This document shows positions 32,200-40,694 of a DNA stretch of 64,000 nucleotides, piece after piece. The notes below the pieces were generated by a model. It made no database searches, had not been told where the DNA came from, and saw only the letters and a list, made by a program, of their open reading frames with translations. The stretch's first letter is position 1; every line of letters starts with the position of its first letter. A program made the position numbers and the translations under genes. The DNA comes from Alteromonas hispanica (GTDB taxonomy: Bacteria > Pseudomonadota > Gammaproteobacteria > Enterobacterales > Alteromonadaceae), in contig NZ_JAAAWP010000001.1 in NCBI RefSeq assembly GCF_010500915.1, forward strand, positions 62,001 through 126,000, given 5' to 3'.

Positions 32200-32865
32200 T
32201 TAGTCGTCGCCGCCAAATGCACCTAATAGGTGAAGGATAGCAGTGAACAGATTATAAATGTTCAGGTAAAGCGATACTGTAGCGCGAATATAGTTGGTTT
32301 CGCCACCGTGGATAATACGACTAGTGTCGAACAGAATGAAACCAGACATAATAAATACGATAGCAGCACTGATTGCTAGGCTAACCGCCGGCACAGCAAA
32401 GAAAATGTTCGCGATTGCAGCTACAAGCACTACCACCAAACCTACAACCAAGAACCCGCCCATAAATGAGAAGTCTTTCTTGGTAGTTAAAACATATCCT
32501 GATAGAGCGAAAAACACTAACGCTGTTGCACCTAATGCTTCCATAATCAGACCTGGACCAGCCACGCCTAGATAGAAGTTTAATGTGTAGCCAAGCGATG
32601 CACCCATAAGGCCGGTAAATACAAACACCCAAAAGATACCTGATGAAGAGTCTGCTTTTTTCTGTACAACAAATAGAGTGATAAATGCGCCTATGGTCAT
32701 GCCTAAAGACATCATAGGAGAAATACCTACTGCCATGGCGACACCTGCACAAACTGCACTAAACGCTAGTGTCATCGCAAGCAGCATGTAGGTGTTGCGT
32801 AGAACCTTGTTCGTCTGCAATACCGATGGTTGAGATGCACTAGAATACATCGAACGTTGATCCAT
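32200..32865 (-). CDS. yccA: Bax inhibitor-1/YccA family membrane protein, FtsH modulator
   Basis: 221 residues from MDQRSMYSSASQPS, with GGAGG five to six bases upstream of the ATG at 32865. Seven membrane helices and the BI-1 signature (LYLNIYNLFTAILHLLGAFGGDD) at the C-terminus. YccA binds the membrane protease FtsH and slows it. In E. coli the neighbours are serT and tusE, matching tRNA-Ser at 33105 and the tus genes here. Confidence 0.93.
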   Translation of the reverse strand: MDQRSMYSSASQPSVLQTNKVLRNTYMLLAMTLAFSAVCAGVAMAVGISPMMSLGMTIGAFITLFVVQKKADSSSGIFWVFVFTGLMGASLGYTLNFYLGVAGPGLIMEALGATALVFFALSGYVLTTKKDFSFMGGFLVVGLVVVLVAAIANIFFAVPAVSLAISAAIVFIMSGFILFDTSRIIHGGETNYIRATVSLYLNIYNLFTAILHLLGAFGGDD

Positions 32866-33063
32866 TGTTTCCTCCAAAAGGACTATGATATGACCACAAA
32901 TGGTACACTGTTAATTAGTGTATGTTGTATGGGTTTTAGTTCCCATTTTCAAGTAGTTTCAGATGAAAAAGACGTTATGTGCCTATAAAAACACCCAAGG
33001 CACTCAGTTGATACGTTATTTGATTGATTTATGGGCACTTAAATAAGTTTTTTAATTTTTCCC

Positions 33064-33091
33064 TTTACAGCGAAAAAAATATCATTAAGAT
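33064..33091 (+). promoter_or_regulatory. Promoter of the first tRNA-Ser gene
   Basis: TTTACA (33064-33069), 16-base spacer, TAAGAT (33086-33091), 13 bases before the tRNA. The second copy of the tRNA has the same layout. Confidence 0.65.
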
Positions 33092-33104
33092 ACGCAGCAC
33101 TTCT

Positions 33105-33196
33105 GGAGAGTTGGCAGAGCTCGGTTTAATGCACCTGACTTGAAATCAGACGTGGGGTCAAACCCACCGGGGGTTCGAATCCCTCACTCTCCGCCA
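33105..33196 (+). tRNA. tRNA-Ser(UGA), copy 1
   Basis: 92 bases with encoded CCA. Acceptor GGAGAGT / ACTCTCC, anticodon loop CTTGAAA with anticodon TGA, a long class II variable arm (GTGGGGTCAAACCCACC region), and the T-loop GGTTCGAATCC. Position next to yccA matches E. coli serT. It is identical base for base to the tRNA at 37799. Confidence 0.97.
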
Positions 33197-33204
33197 GATT
33201 AGAT

Positions 33205-33230
33205 AAACCCGCACATCGTTGCGGGTTTTT
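33205..33230 (+). terminator. Terminator of tRNA-Ser copy 1
   Basis: AAACCCGCA / TGCGGGTTT stem followed by a T-run, nine bases after CCA. Confidence 0.88.
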
Positions 33231-33356
33231 TTATGCGCCAAATAAAAATGCCTTTTTAGCTGTTGGCTAACCTTTTGTCTAAGACTACAGTCGCATTGTT
33301 ACCGTTCATACACCTGTTTACCCTTGCGCTTCCTTTTTGCAACCTACAGGTGTTTT

Positions 33357-34823
33357 GTGTCTCAAGATAGCTCTTCTTATCAAGAACTACACAAGCCAAG
33401 TGGCTCATTTGAAACCCGAGATGATTATCTCAACCACGAATTAAAAATACTTTCCCCAAAACGTTGGCGCCCTAATATCCCATTAAAAGACTATCGCATA
33501 GAGTGGGAAGATTTTATTCCAGGTATGGCAGCTACCATAGGAAAAATAGTTATGGTGGCTGCTGTAGTAGGGGCTTTTGCTGCACCGCTTGGCCTATCAC
33601 CGGAATTTGTAATTGAAAATGTTCGCTTCGAGCTATTAATAGCCGCTGTTTTGTTTGTTGTGCTGATTTCTGGCTTTTTAAATCCTACTGCAAATTTGGC
33701 AGGAACGCATGGGCCCTTACTGCCACTTGTACCGCTTATGGTGGCATCTGGCGGCCATCCTATGGCATTGGGTTTACTTATCGGTGTGTTTGGCTTTTTG
33801 CTTGGAATAACGAAGGGGGGCAGTCTTCTGGCCAGGCTCACCAGTAACGGTGTGTGTGGTGGATTACTACTGTATCTTGGGTTCATTGGTATTACAGGCC
33901 AAGTGAAAAAGCTTTTTGCTTGGGCTGAAGGCTTTGATATGGGCTATGTGGCGTTCGTTGTGCTTGTTGCTACTATTATTATGTATGCTTGGCTGGAGCA
34001 CATTAAAAAACGCTGGCTGGCTATTCCTCTCGGTGCCGTAATGGCGGCAGTACTCGCCCTAGCATTAGGGGCACCGTTTGAGTTCTCAACCACGCCGGGA
34101 ATACCTAATTTAAACCCAGCATATTGGTGGGGAGAAAATACAGGTTGGCAACTAGGTCTACCAGATTGGTCAAATTTTGTTGCTGTATTACCCTTTGCGG
34201 TATTAGCGGTTGCTATGTGGTCTCCCGACTTTCTAGGTCAGCAGGTGTTCCAAAAGCTAAGTTACCCGAAGAACAGCGAAAAAGCCTACATGAATATCGA
34301 TGACACTATGATAGCGGCGTCTTCTCGCCAAGCAGTGGGTTCTGCGTTGGGAGGAGGCAACATCGCATCTTCATGGGGAACTTACATCATCCCTGCATCA
34401 ATTGCCCGTAGGCCTATTCCTGGCGGCGCGATAATAACAGGTGTTTTATGCGTTATTGCTGCCATTTGGGGTTACCCAATGGACTTAGCAATTTGGCCAC
34501 CAGTATTGTGTGTTGCTTTAATCGTGGGTGTATTTTTACCTTTGATGGAAGCGGGTATGCAAATGACTCGCGAGGGTAAGACAACTCAATCTGCTGCCCT
34601 TGTCGTAATAAGTTCCGTGCTGGTAAACCCAGTTTTTGGTTGGTCGTTTACTATGCTGCTAGATAATTTAGGTATTGTGGGGTGTAAAGATCGCGCTCTG
34701 GATCTCGGCAAGGCAGGGAGGTGGCTAATACCTGGCATCACTTTTATTGTGCTTTGTACTGTTATGGCGCTCATCGGCATGTTCCCTGGAGTGCCTGCAA
34801 TAATGGATACGTTTCGCGTCTAG
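33357..34823 (+). CDS. DUF3360 family membrane permease
   Basis: 488 residues from GTG 33357 (AGG seven bases upstream); the N-terminal YQELHKPSGSFETRDDYLN and RRWRPNIPxKDY-like segment match DUF3360 as I recall it from Vibrio. About 11-13 membrane helices with Gly-rich breaks (GGGNIASSWGTY, TGVLCVIAAIWGYP, GTHGPLLPLVPLM) recall SulP/NCS2-type transporters. The substrate is unknown. It is first in the module between the duplicated tRNA-Ser genes and convergent with the LysR gene. Confidence 0.82.
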   Translation: MSQDSSSYQELHKPSGSFETRDDYLNHELKILSPKRWRPNIPLKDYRIEWEDFIPGMAATIGKIVMVAAVVGAFAAPLGLSPEFVIENVRFELLIAAVLFVVLISGFLNPTANLAGTHGPLLPLVPLMVASGGHPMALGLLIGVFGFLLGITKGGSLLARLTSNGVCGGLLLYLGFIGITGQVKKLFAWAEGFDMGYVAFVVLVATIIMYAWLEHIKKRWLAIPLGAVMAAVLALALGAPFEFSTTPGIPNLNPAYWWGENTGWQLGLPDWSNFVAVLPFAVLAVAMWSPDFLGQQVFQKLSYPKNSEKAYMNIDDTMIAASSRQAVGSALGGGNIASSWGTYIIPASIARRPIPGGAIITGVLCVIAAIWGYPMDLAIWPPVLCVALIVGVFLPLMEAGMQMTREGKTTQSAALVVISSVLVNPVFGWSFTMLLDNLGIVGCKDRALDLGKAGRWLIPGITFIVLCTVMALIGMFPGVPAIMDTFRV

Positions 34824-34963
34824 TAGTCTATTTTATTAACAGCTAGGCGCTTTCATTGAATTTTAAAAAGCTTTTAATACGCACATTTATGCCTTTGCTA
34901 TCCTATAAATGACAATTTATAGGTGGCGAAGGCAGCGTATAGAAGCTTTTTATGATTTCTGTT

Positions 34964-35869
34964 TCACTGGTCCCAATATGGCTCTTCTTTGAAAAATTCG
35001 CACAAAAAATCGATAAATACTCTGAGTTTTGACGACACTAATTTTCTGTGAGGATAAACCGCATAAAGAGAAATTGATTGGGGAACAAAGTCTTCTAAAA
35101 TAGACACCAGTTCTTGGTTTTTAAGTGCTTCGGCTACTATAAAAGTTGGCTGTAAAACATAACCTTCACCTTGTGCTGCCACATCAGATAAAACTTCACC
35201 GTTGTTTGCCGTTAGCCGAGGTGTATGCTTTTGTGCATTAGCTTTTAACGCCTGTATAAGTTCAGACTCTTCGTTTTCGTAATTAACATGGGAGTACTCT
35301 AAATAATGCTCGGGTTTTAATTGCGAAGGATGCTCGGGGATACCGTATTTCTTGAGGTAACTCGGCGACGCACAAAGAGCAAGCTTGATGGTTGTAATTT
35401 TCTTTGCCACAAGCGAAGAATCACTAAGAACACCTGCACGCAGTGCCACATCTAAACCTTCATCCACCACATCCACTTTTCTGTCGTTAAGCTGCAAATT
35501 AATAGAAACATCGGGAAATTGTTTTTGAAAAGCACTTAAGCAAGAGGATAAATGAAGCGTAGAAAATGAAACGGGAGCGCTCACTCGTAAGGTGCCTTTT
35601 ACTTGCGTACTAAGTAGCCCTAGTTGCCCTTCCATATCATTCATACTTTCAAGTATGTGATTAGCATGTTGCAAACACTGATATCCAGCTTCGGTTAAAT
35701 GTATTTTACGCGTTGTGCGATTAAAAAGTCTCACGTCTAACTTCTTTTCAAGCTGGCTTATGTATTTGCTAACCAGTTGATTCGATGTATTTAATCGCAG
35801 TGCCGCATTAGTAAAACTACCTTCGTTAACCACCGTGACAAAGGTTTTCAGTAAATCTATCCGATCCAT
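34964..35869 (-). CDS. LysR-family transcriptional regulator
   Basis: 301 residues. The N-terminal winged helix-turn-helix is FTNAALRLNTSNQLVSKYISQLEK and the substrate-binding domain runs from about residue 90. It belongs to the CrgA/DmlR-like subgroup by its VSAPVSF and VDVVDEGLDVALRAG motifs. It is divergent from the DoxX gene (238 bases apart), so it probably controls DoxX and the dioxygenase downstream. The inducer is unknown. Confidence 0.93.
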   Translation of the reverse strand: MDRIDLLKTFVTVVNEGSFTNAALRLNTSNQLVSKYISQLEKKLDVRLFNRTTRKIHLTEAGYQCLQHANHILESMNDMEGQLGLLSTQVKGTLRVSAPVSFSTLHLSSCLSAFQKQFPDVSINLQLNDRKVDVVDEGLDVALRAGVLSDSSLVAKKITTIKLALCASPSYLKKYGIPEHPSQLKPEHYLEYSHVNYENEESELIQALKANAQKHTPRLTANNGEVLSDVAAQGEGYVLQPTFIVAEALKNQELVSILEDFVPQSISLYAVYPHRKLVSSKLRVFIDFLCEFFKEEPYWDQ

Positions 35870-36107
35870 TTATTGCCTCTAAGCTGCATTTCTATAAATA
35901 GGGAAGTTACAAAGACAAACGCTAAAAGGTTGCCAATTTACAACAAAACATTGTTAATAATTCAACAGCTGGCGTATTTATTCAAGTTATGTTGCTAGTT
36001 AAGATTTACAGACACCTTAAGTGAGCCGCTTTTTACAACAAGCAGCCAAATGCAATTTACGTCATAACTTAACGTTACGACGAACTACAAATTTAGGAGC
36101 AACAACT

Positions 36108-36554
36108 ATGAAAAATTCAATACTAAATAAAATTTTTATTACCAACGACAGCATCGCGGGTGCAATATTACGTTTACCAGTTGGCATTATTCTGGCTGCC
36201 CATGGCGCACAAAAGCTATTTGGCATGTTTGGTGGATACGGCTTAGAGGGCACTGCCCAGTGGATGGAAAGTATTGGGCTAGCACCTGGATTTGTTATGG
36301 CACTTTTAGCGGGTAGCGCTGAATTTTTTGGCGGTATAGCGTTAATACTTGGTTTTTTAACTCGACCGGCTGCCGCGGTAAGTGCTTTTACCATGTTAGT
36401 GGCTATTTTTAGTGTACATGCAAGTAACGGTTTATTTATGAGTAATAATGGCTATGAGTTTGCTTTATCGCTTTTCGCTATCACCGCTGCACTTGCGGTA
36501 CAGGGTGGAGGGAAATACTCAGTAGACAAACTCATTGTCAGTAAACTGAATTAA
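36108..36554 (+). CDS. DoxX-family membrane protein
   Basis: 148 residues from MKNSILNKIF, with AGGAG eight bases upstream of ATG 36108; the open frame to 36021 lacks such support. Four membrane helices with the DoxX signature LRLPVGIILAAHGAQKLFGMFGGYG and GSAEFFGGIALILGFLTRPAA. DoxX-like proteins are associated with quinone/thiosulfate and redox-stress functions; none is proven here. It pairs with the dioxygenase gene 238 bases downstream, a pairing common in proteobacteria. Confidence 0.9.
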   Translation: MKNSILNKIFITNDSIAGAILRLPVGIILAAHGAQKLFGMFGGYGLEGTAQWMESIGLAPGFVMALLAGSAEFFGGIALILGFLTRPAAAVSAFTMLVAIFSVHASNGLFMSNNGYEFALSLFAITAALAVQGGGKYSVDKLIVSKLN

Positions 36555-36792
36555 CAGCACGCGCTTGCAAAACGGTGGTGTATCAAACATTACGCTTTAA
36601 CGTTTACCACCGTTTTGACTTGTTACTCAAACATTTTTCATTCTTTCTCATCTCAAGAGTTATCACACGCAAATGCGAACTCATCAAGTTTGTTGCGTGC
36701 CTAGTCTGCTTTAAAAAACAACTCTTCAAGAACAGCCCTTAAAAAAGCTGCTCGTTAAAGAATAGGGTAAATAATTGTAAAAGGTATTAACC

Positions 36793-37653
36793 ATGGCAAG
36801 AGTCTCAACCGCCTATATTACTCACGGGGGCGGACCGTTGCCCTTACTAAATCATTCAAAACACAGTGAAATGATCAAAACATTGAATGAATTAACAGGC
36901 AAAATTGGTCGGCCAGATTTTATTGTAATTGTCAGCGCTCACTGGGAAGAGCCTATGTTTACAGTTACTGCTAACTCAACCCCAGACATTATCTACGATT
37001 ACTATGGTTTTCCCGAACAAGCCTATTCTTTGAAGTATGATGCACCGGGCTTTCCAGCACTTGCTCATTATCTAGCAGAGACTTTACAGGGTGAAAATAT
37101 ACCGCTAGCAACAGATGAGGCCAGAGGGTTTGACCATGGAATGTTTATACCGCTTACATTAATGTTTCCACACGCAAACATCCCCTGTATTCAAGTTTCT
37201 TTGAAGGCTGATTTAAATTCTGCTGAACATATTCAACTCGGCGCAGCGTTAAAAAGTGCGCTTTTGCGCTATAACAACTCTGTAAACAGTAGCGGAACTC
37301 ATCTTGAAAACAATGGAGAGAGAATTTTGCTTCTTGGTTCTGGTTCCTCTTTTCACAATATGCATGGTTTTTTTGACAGTAGTGATGAAGCCTACCGTAA
37401 GGCAAAAGCGTTTAACGATTGGATGAAAAATGTGGTTGGAGGCGATGCGGAAGGCTATATAGTCGCTGAAAATCAAAGAGAAGAACAACTTATTCAATGG
37501 GAAAATGCACCTGAGGCGAGATATGCTCATCCGAGAGAGGAACACCTGATACCACTTCACGTATGTTATGGTGCTAATAAGCGCAAAGCAGACTACACAG
37601 CATCGTTGCATGTAATGGATAAACCCGCCGCGATGTTTTTGTGGCATGATTAA
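36793..37653 (+). CDS. DODA-type extradiol ring-cleavage dioxygenase (LigB fold)
   Basis: 286 residues. Class III extradiol features: ITHGGGPLPLL with the first metal His, VSAHWEEP, and GFDHGMFIPLTLMFP with further active-site His; the end reads EEHLIPLHVCYGA. Family members (YgiD, 4,5-DOPA dioxygenase) open catechol rings. The natural substrate here is unknown. Context of LysR, DoxX and a permease suggests breakdown or detoxification of an aromatic or quinone compound. Confidence 0.88.
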   Translation: MARVSTAYITHGGGPLPLLNHSKHSEMIKTLNELTGKIGRPDFIVIVSAHWEEPMFTVTANSTPDIIYDYYGFPEQAYSLKYDAPGFPALAHYLAETLQGENIPLATDEARGFDHGMFIPLTLMFPHANIPCIQVSLKADLNSAEHIQLGAALKSALLRYNNSVNSSGTHLENNGERILLLGSGSSFHNMHGFFDSSDEAYRKAKAFNDWMKNVVGGDAEGYIVAENQREEQLIQWENAPEARYAHPREEHLIPLHVCYGANKRKADYTASLHVMDKPAAMFLWHD

Positions 37654-37757
37654 GTTCGTGAATATCGATAAACGATGTAAATTTAATCGGCATAAATCAA
37701 AAATTAGCCATTTTGGTTAGCATTTCGGCAGTTGGTTGATTTTGTTGAAATAAAGGG

Positions 37758-37785
37758 TTTACAGAGGCGGTAAAATCATTATCAT
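37758..37785 (+). promoter_or_regulatory. Promoter of the second tRNA-Ser gene
   Basis: TTTACA (37758-37763), 16-base spacer, TATCAT (37780-37785), 13 bases before the tRNA: the same spacing as copy 1. Confidence 0.65.
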
Positions 37786-37798
37786 ACGCAGCACTTGA

Positions 37799-37890
37799 GG
37801 AGAGTTGGCAGAGCTCGGTTTAATGCACCTGACTTGAAATCAGACGTGGGGTCAAACCCACCGGGGGTTCGAATCCCTCACTCTCCGCCA
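37799..37890 (+). tRNA. tRNA-Ser(UGA), copy 2
   Basis: 92 bases, identical to the copy at 33105, including CCA. The flanks are also related: ATACGCAGCACTT precedes both, and both have an ACCCGC / GCGGGT terminator after them. Confidence 0.97.
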
Positions 37891-37897
37891 TATTACG

Positions 37898-37924
37898 AAA
37901 ACCCGCACTTGCTGCGGGTTTTTT
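37898..37924 (+). terminator. Terminator of tRNA-Ser copy 2
   Basis: AAACCCGCA / TGCGGGTTT stem followed by a T-run, eight bases after CCA. Confidence 0.88.
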
Positions 37925-38423
37925 TATGTCCTTCTGTTTCACTTTATGTAGGTTCCATTTGTTACTTTTATTGCATAAAAGTCTGCTGTTACCCGGGCTG
38001 CAACGACTTCTTCAACAAATAACCTAGTATCTATCTGAAAAGCTATTTGAACAGTGTTTGAACAGCTACTTGCACATTACACGCTCATTGGTCATTAGCT
38101 GACGGAAACCAGCCGTTCTGTCGAACTTAAAATCAGACTATGTGTTGTATGCCATTTTATTAATAAACACACTCAACTTGTGATCTCATCTATTCTGCTC
38201 AGGGTATTTAAGGTTCATCTCATCATCATAAATACGCTGTATTATCACAACGCCCATAAAAGAAAAGTCTGATAAAACAGCGCAGATTTGCTACAACTAC
38301 AATGTAGCGAAGTTATATAACGGAAAATTAATGCGTTCAATCTTGTCGAGTGTTTATGCTCGACAGCTCATCGGTAGGCACTAATTTGGCACACGTTAAT
38401 AAAGAATAAAAAACGAGGAATAT
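37925..38423 (+). other. Gene-free leader region before ovoA
   Basis: About 500 bases without a credible gene. The only structure seen is a hairpin with stem TGTCGAG / CTCGACA and eight-base loop at 38344-38365, 59 bases before the ovoA start, with no T-run. A repeated TTTGAACAG occurs near 38050-38070. A GAGGAATAT ribosome binding site precedes ovoA. Confidence 0.5.
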
Positions 38424-40535
38424 ATGCAGGCAATGTCCACGCTCAATCTTATTGAAGGTTCTGTTGAGCAAAAACGTATGGAAGTGAAAAAATATTTTCT
38501 CGATTCCTTCGATACTTATGAATCACTGTTTTCTTGTCTTAAAAGCGACGATGCTTTTTATCAGCGCCCTGAGAAGTTACGCCACCCACTTATTTTTTAC
38601 TTTGGCCATACAGCAACTTTTTTTATTAATAAACTCATTTTGTCAAAAGCTATTAACGAGCGCATAAACCCTCGGTTTGAATCTTTATTCGCCATTGGTG
38701 TCGATGAGATGAGTTGGGATGATTTGAACGACAAAAATTATGATTGGCCCACGGTAAATGAGGTTCGTTCATACCGCCAGCAGGTACGAACATTAATGTG
38801 CGATTTAATCGACACCATACCGTTTGCTATGCCAATCAACTGGGAAAGCCCAATGTGGCCAATAGTGATGGGTATTGAACACGAGCGTATCCATCTTGAA
38901 ACTTCGTCTGTGCTTATTAGGCAACTTTCTCTCTCTCACGTTGATACAAGCCAAAGTTGGCCTCGCTGTCACTCATCGATTACCGATGTAAGCGCAATAC
39001 CAAAAAATGAAATGATTACCGTTTCAGCAGGGAACGTGTCTGCTAACAAAACGTGGGACAACGAATATTACGGTTGGGATAACGAGTACGGTAATCTCGA
39101 CGAGCGTGTCAACGAATTCAAAGCTTCTCGCTTTTTGGTAAGCAATGGCGAGTTCTTAGACTTTATAAACGACGGCGGATATCAAAATGCACAGTTTTGG
39201 GAAGAAGAGGGAAATAAGTGGCGTCTTTACACCAAAGCTGAACATCCAATATTTTGGCGTCGTACAGACTCGGGTTACCTGTATCGCAGCATGACCGATG
39301 AATTTCCATTGCCTTTAGACTGGCCTGTTGATGTTAACTATCATGAAGCTAAAGCCTTTTGTAACTACAAAAGTGAAAAAAGTGGTGAGTTAACTCGATT
39401 ACCCACTGAAAACGAATGGCTACGCCTAAGAGATGAGGCTGGACTTACCCAAGCAGTTTATTCTGATGGTTTTAACATTGCTTTGCACAAATTCGCATCT
39501 AGCGAACCTGTTAACGTAAATAAAACAGGTGAATTCTTTGATGTAGTGGGCAATGTGTGGCAGTGGACTGAAACGCCCATTTATCCGTATGACGGCTTTA
39601 AAGTGCATCCACTTTACGACGACTTTACAACGCCGACATACGACAACAAACATAACCTGATAAAAGGCGGTAGCTGGGTTTCAACGGGCAACGAGGCAAT
39701 GAAAGATAGCCGCTATGCATTTAGACGTCATTTTTTCCAGCACGCAGGTTTTAGGTATGTACAAGGTGAGAGTGTTATTCAAGTGAATGATTTAGATTAC
39801 GAAAGTGATACACAAGTTTCGCAATACAGCGAGTTTCACTACGGTGATGAATATTACGGTGTTGAGAACTTTGCAAAGGCAAGTGCTGAGTTTTGTATTC
39901 GCGCAATGGAGAACAGAAAATCAGTTAAAGCCCTTGATTTAGGGTGTGCTGTGGGGCGCTCTACGTTCGAGCTAGCAAAACACTTTGACCATGTTGACGG
40001 TGTGGATTTTTCCGCTCGCTTTATTAAAACTGCATTTTCGATGCAGGAACGCGGTGAAGTACGCTACAACCTGATAGAAGAGGGCGAACTCACTTCATTT
40101 AAATCTCGAAAACTCGCCGCTATGGGCTTAGAGGGTACAGTAGAAAAGGTCTCATTCTCTCAAGGCGATGCGTGTAACCTTAAGCCTCATCTCACTGGGT
40201 ATGACCTGATTTTCATGGGTAACCTGATAGACAGAGTATACAGCCCTCGTAAAGTGCTTGCGGATATGAGCGAACGCCTTAACCCTGGTGGATTACTTAT
40301 AGTTGCCAGCCCGTTTACGTGGTTAGAGGAATATACAGAACGCAGTGAATGGTTAGGCGGTTACAAAGATGAAAACGGCGAAACCTTGAGTTCTACAGAA
40401 GCACTGGAACAAGCACTAAGCCCGAACTTAACCAGAGTAAGCGCACCTCAAGAAATAGCGTTTGTGATCCGAGAAACCAAGCGCAAATATCAGCATACGC
40501 TTTCCGAGTTTAACGTTTTTGAAAAACGGAAATAA
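38424..40535 (+). CDS. ovoA: 5-histidylcysteine sulfoxide synthase / SAM methyltransferase OvoA
   Basis: 703 residues in three parts. An N-terminal DinB-like part carries iron ligands His62 (FGHT) and HERIHLE (His153, His157; H-x3-H-x-E). A middle FGE-sulfatase-type part (about 190-455) has GEFLDFINDGGYQ, LPTENEW and FRRHFFQHAGFRY. A C-terminal SAM methyltransferase has ALDLGCAVGRSTFEL. OvoA joins histidine and cysteine with oxygen to 5-histidylcysteine sulfoxide, and its C-terminal domain N-methylates 5-thiohistidine to ovothiol A. Length and domain order are as in the characterised enzyme. The adjacent PLP lyase supplies the missing step. Confidence 0.95.
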   Translation: MQAMSTLNLIEGSVEQKRMEVKKYFLDSFDTYESLFSCLKSDDAFYQRPEKLRHPLIFYFGHTATFFINKLILSKAINERINPRFESLFAIGVDEMSWDDLNDKNYDWPTVNEVRSYRQQVRTLMCDLIDTIPFAMPINWESPMWPIVMGIEHERIHLETSSVLIRQLSLSHVDTSQSWPRCHSSITDVSAIPKNEMITVSAGNVSANKTWDNEYYGWDNEYGNLDERVNEFKASRFLVSNGEFLDFINDGGYQNAQFWEEEGNKWRLYTKAEHPIFWRRTDSGYLYRSMTDEFPLPLDWPVDVNYHEAKAFCNYKSEKSGELTRLPTENEWLRLRDEAGLTQAVYSDGFNIALHKFASSEPVNVNKTGEFFDVVGNVWQWTETPIYPYDGFKVHPLYDDFTTPTYDNKHNLIKGGSWVSTGNEAMKDSRYAFRRHFFQHAGFRYVQGESVIQVNDLDYESDTQVSQYSEFHYGDEYYGVENFAKASAEFCIRAMENRKSVKALDLGCAVGRSTFELAKHFDHVDGVDFSARFIKTAFSMQERGEVRYNLIEEGELTSFKSRKLAAMGLEGTVEKVSFSQGDACNLKPHLTGYDLIFMGNLIDRVYSPRKVLADMSERLNPGGLLIVASPFTWLEEYTERSEWLGGYKDENGETLSSTEALEQALSPNLTRVSAPQEIAFVIRETKRKYQHTLSEFNVFEKRK

Positions 40536-40545
40536 CTGGCTGCCT

Positions 40546-40593
40546 CGACGACAAGTGCGACGACAAGTGCGACGACAAGTGCGAGAACAAGGC
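40546..40593 (+). repeat. 12-bp tandem repeat between ovoA and ovoB
   Basis: CGACGACAAGTG three times exactly (40546-40581), then a diverged fourth unit CGAGAACAAGGC. It starts 10 bases after the ovoA stop codon. Confidence 0.95.
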
Positions 40594-40694
40594 AGTATAA
40601 AAAGCGCGATGATGCCGGCACCGAAACTTCTAAGTGCTGGCCATCGCTGCTCTGTGCGCTGCAGCGCCTGCCTTTTTTGTAAAGAAATGCACAT

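Noticed and set aside
37795..38022. 75-codon frame over tRNA-Ser copy 2
   Set aside because: It is the tRNA and its terminator read as protein.
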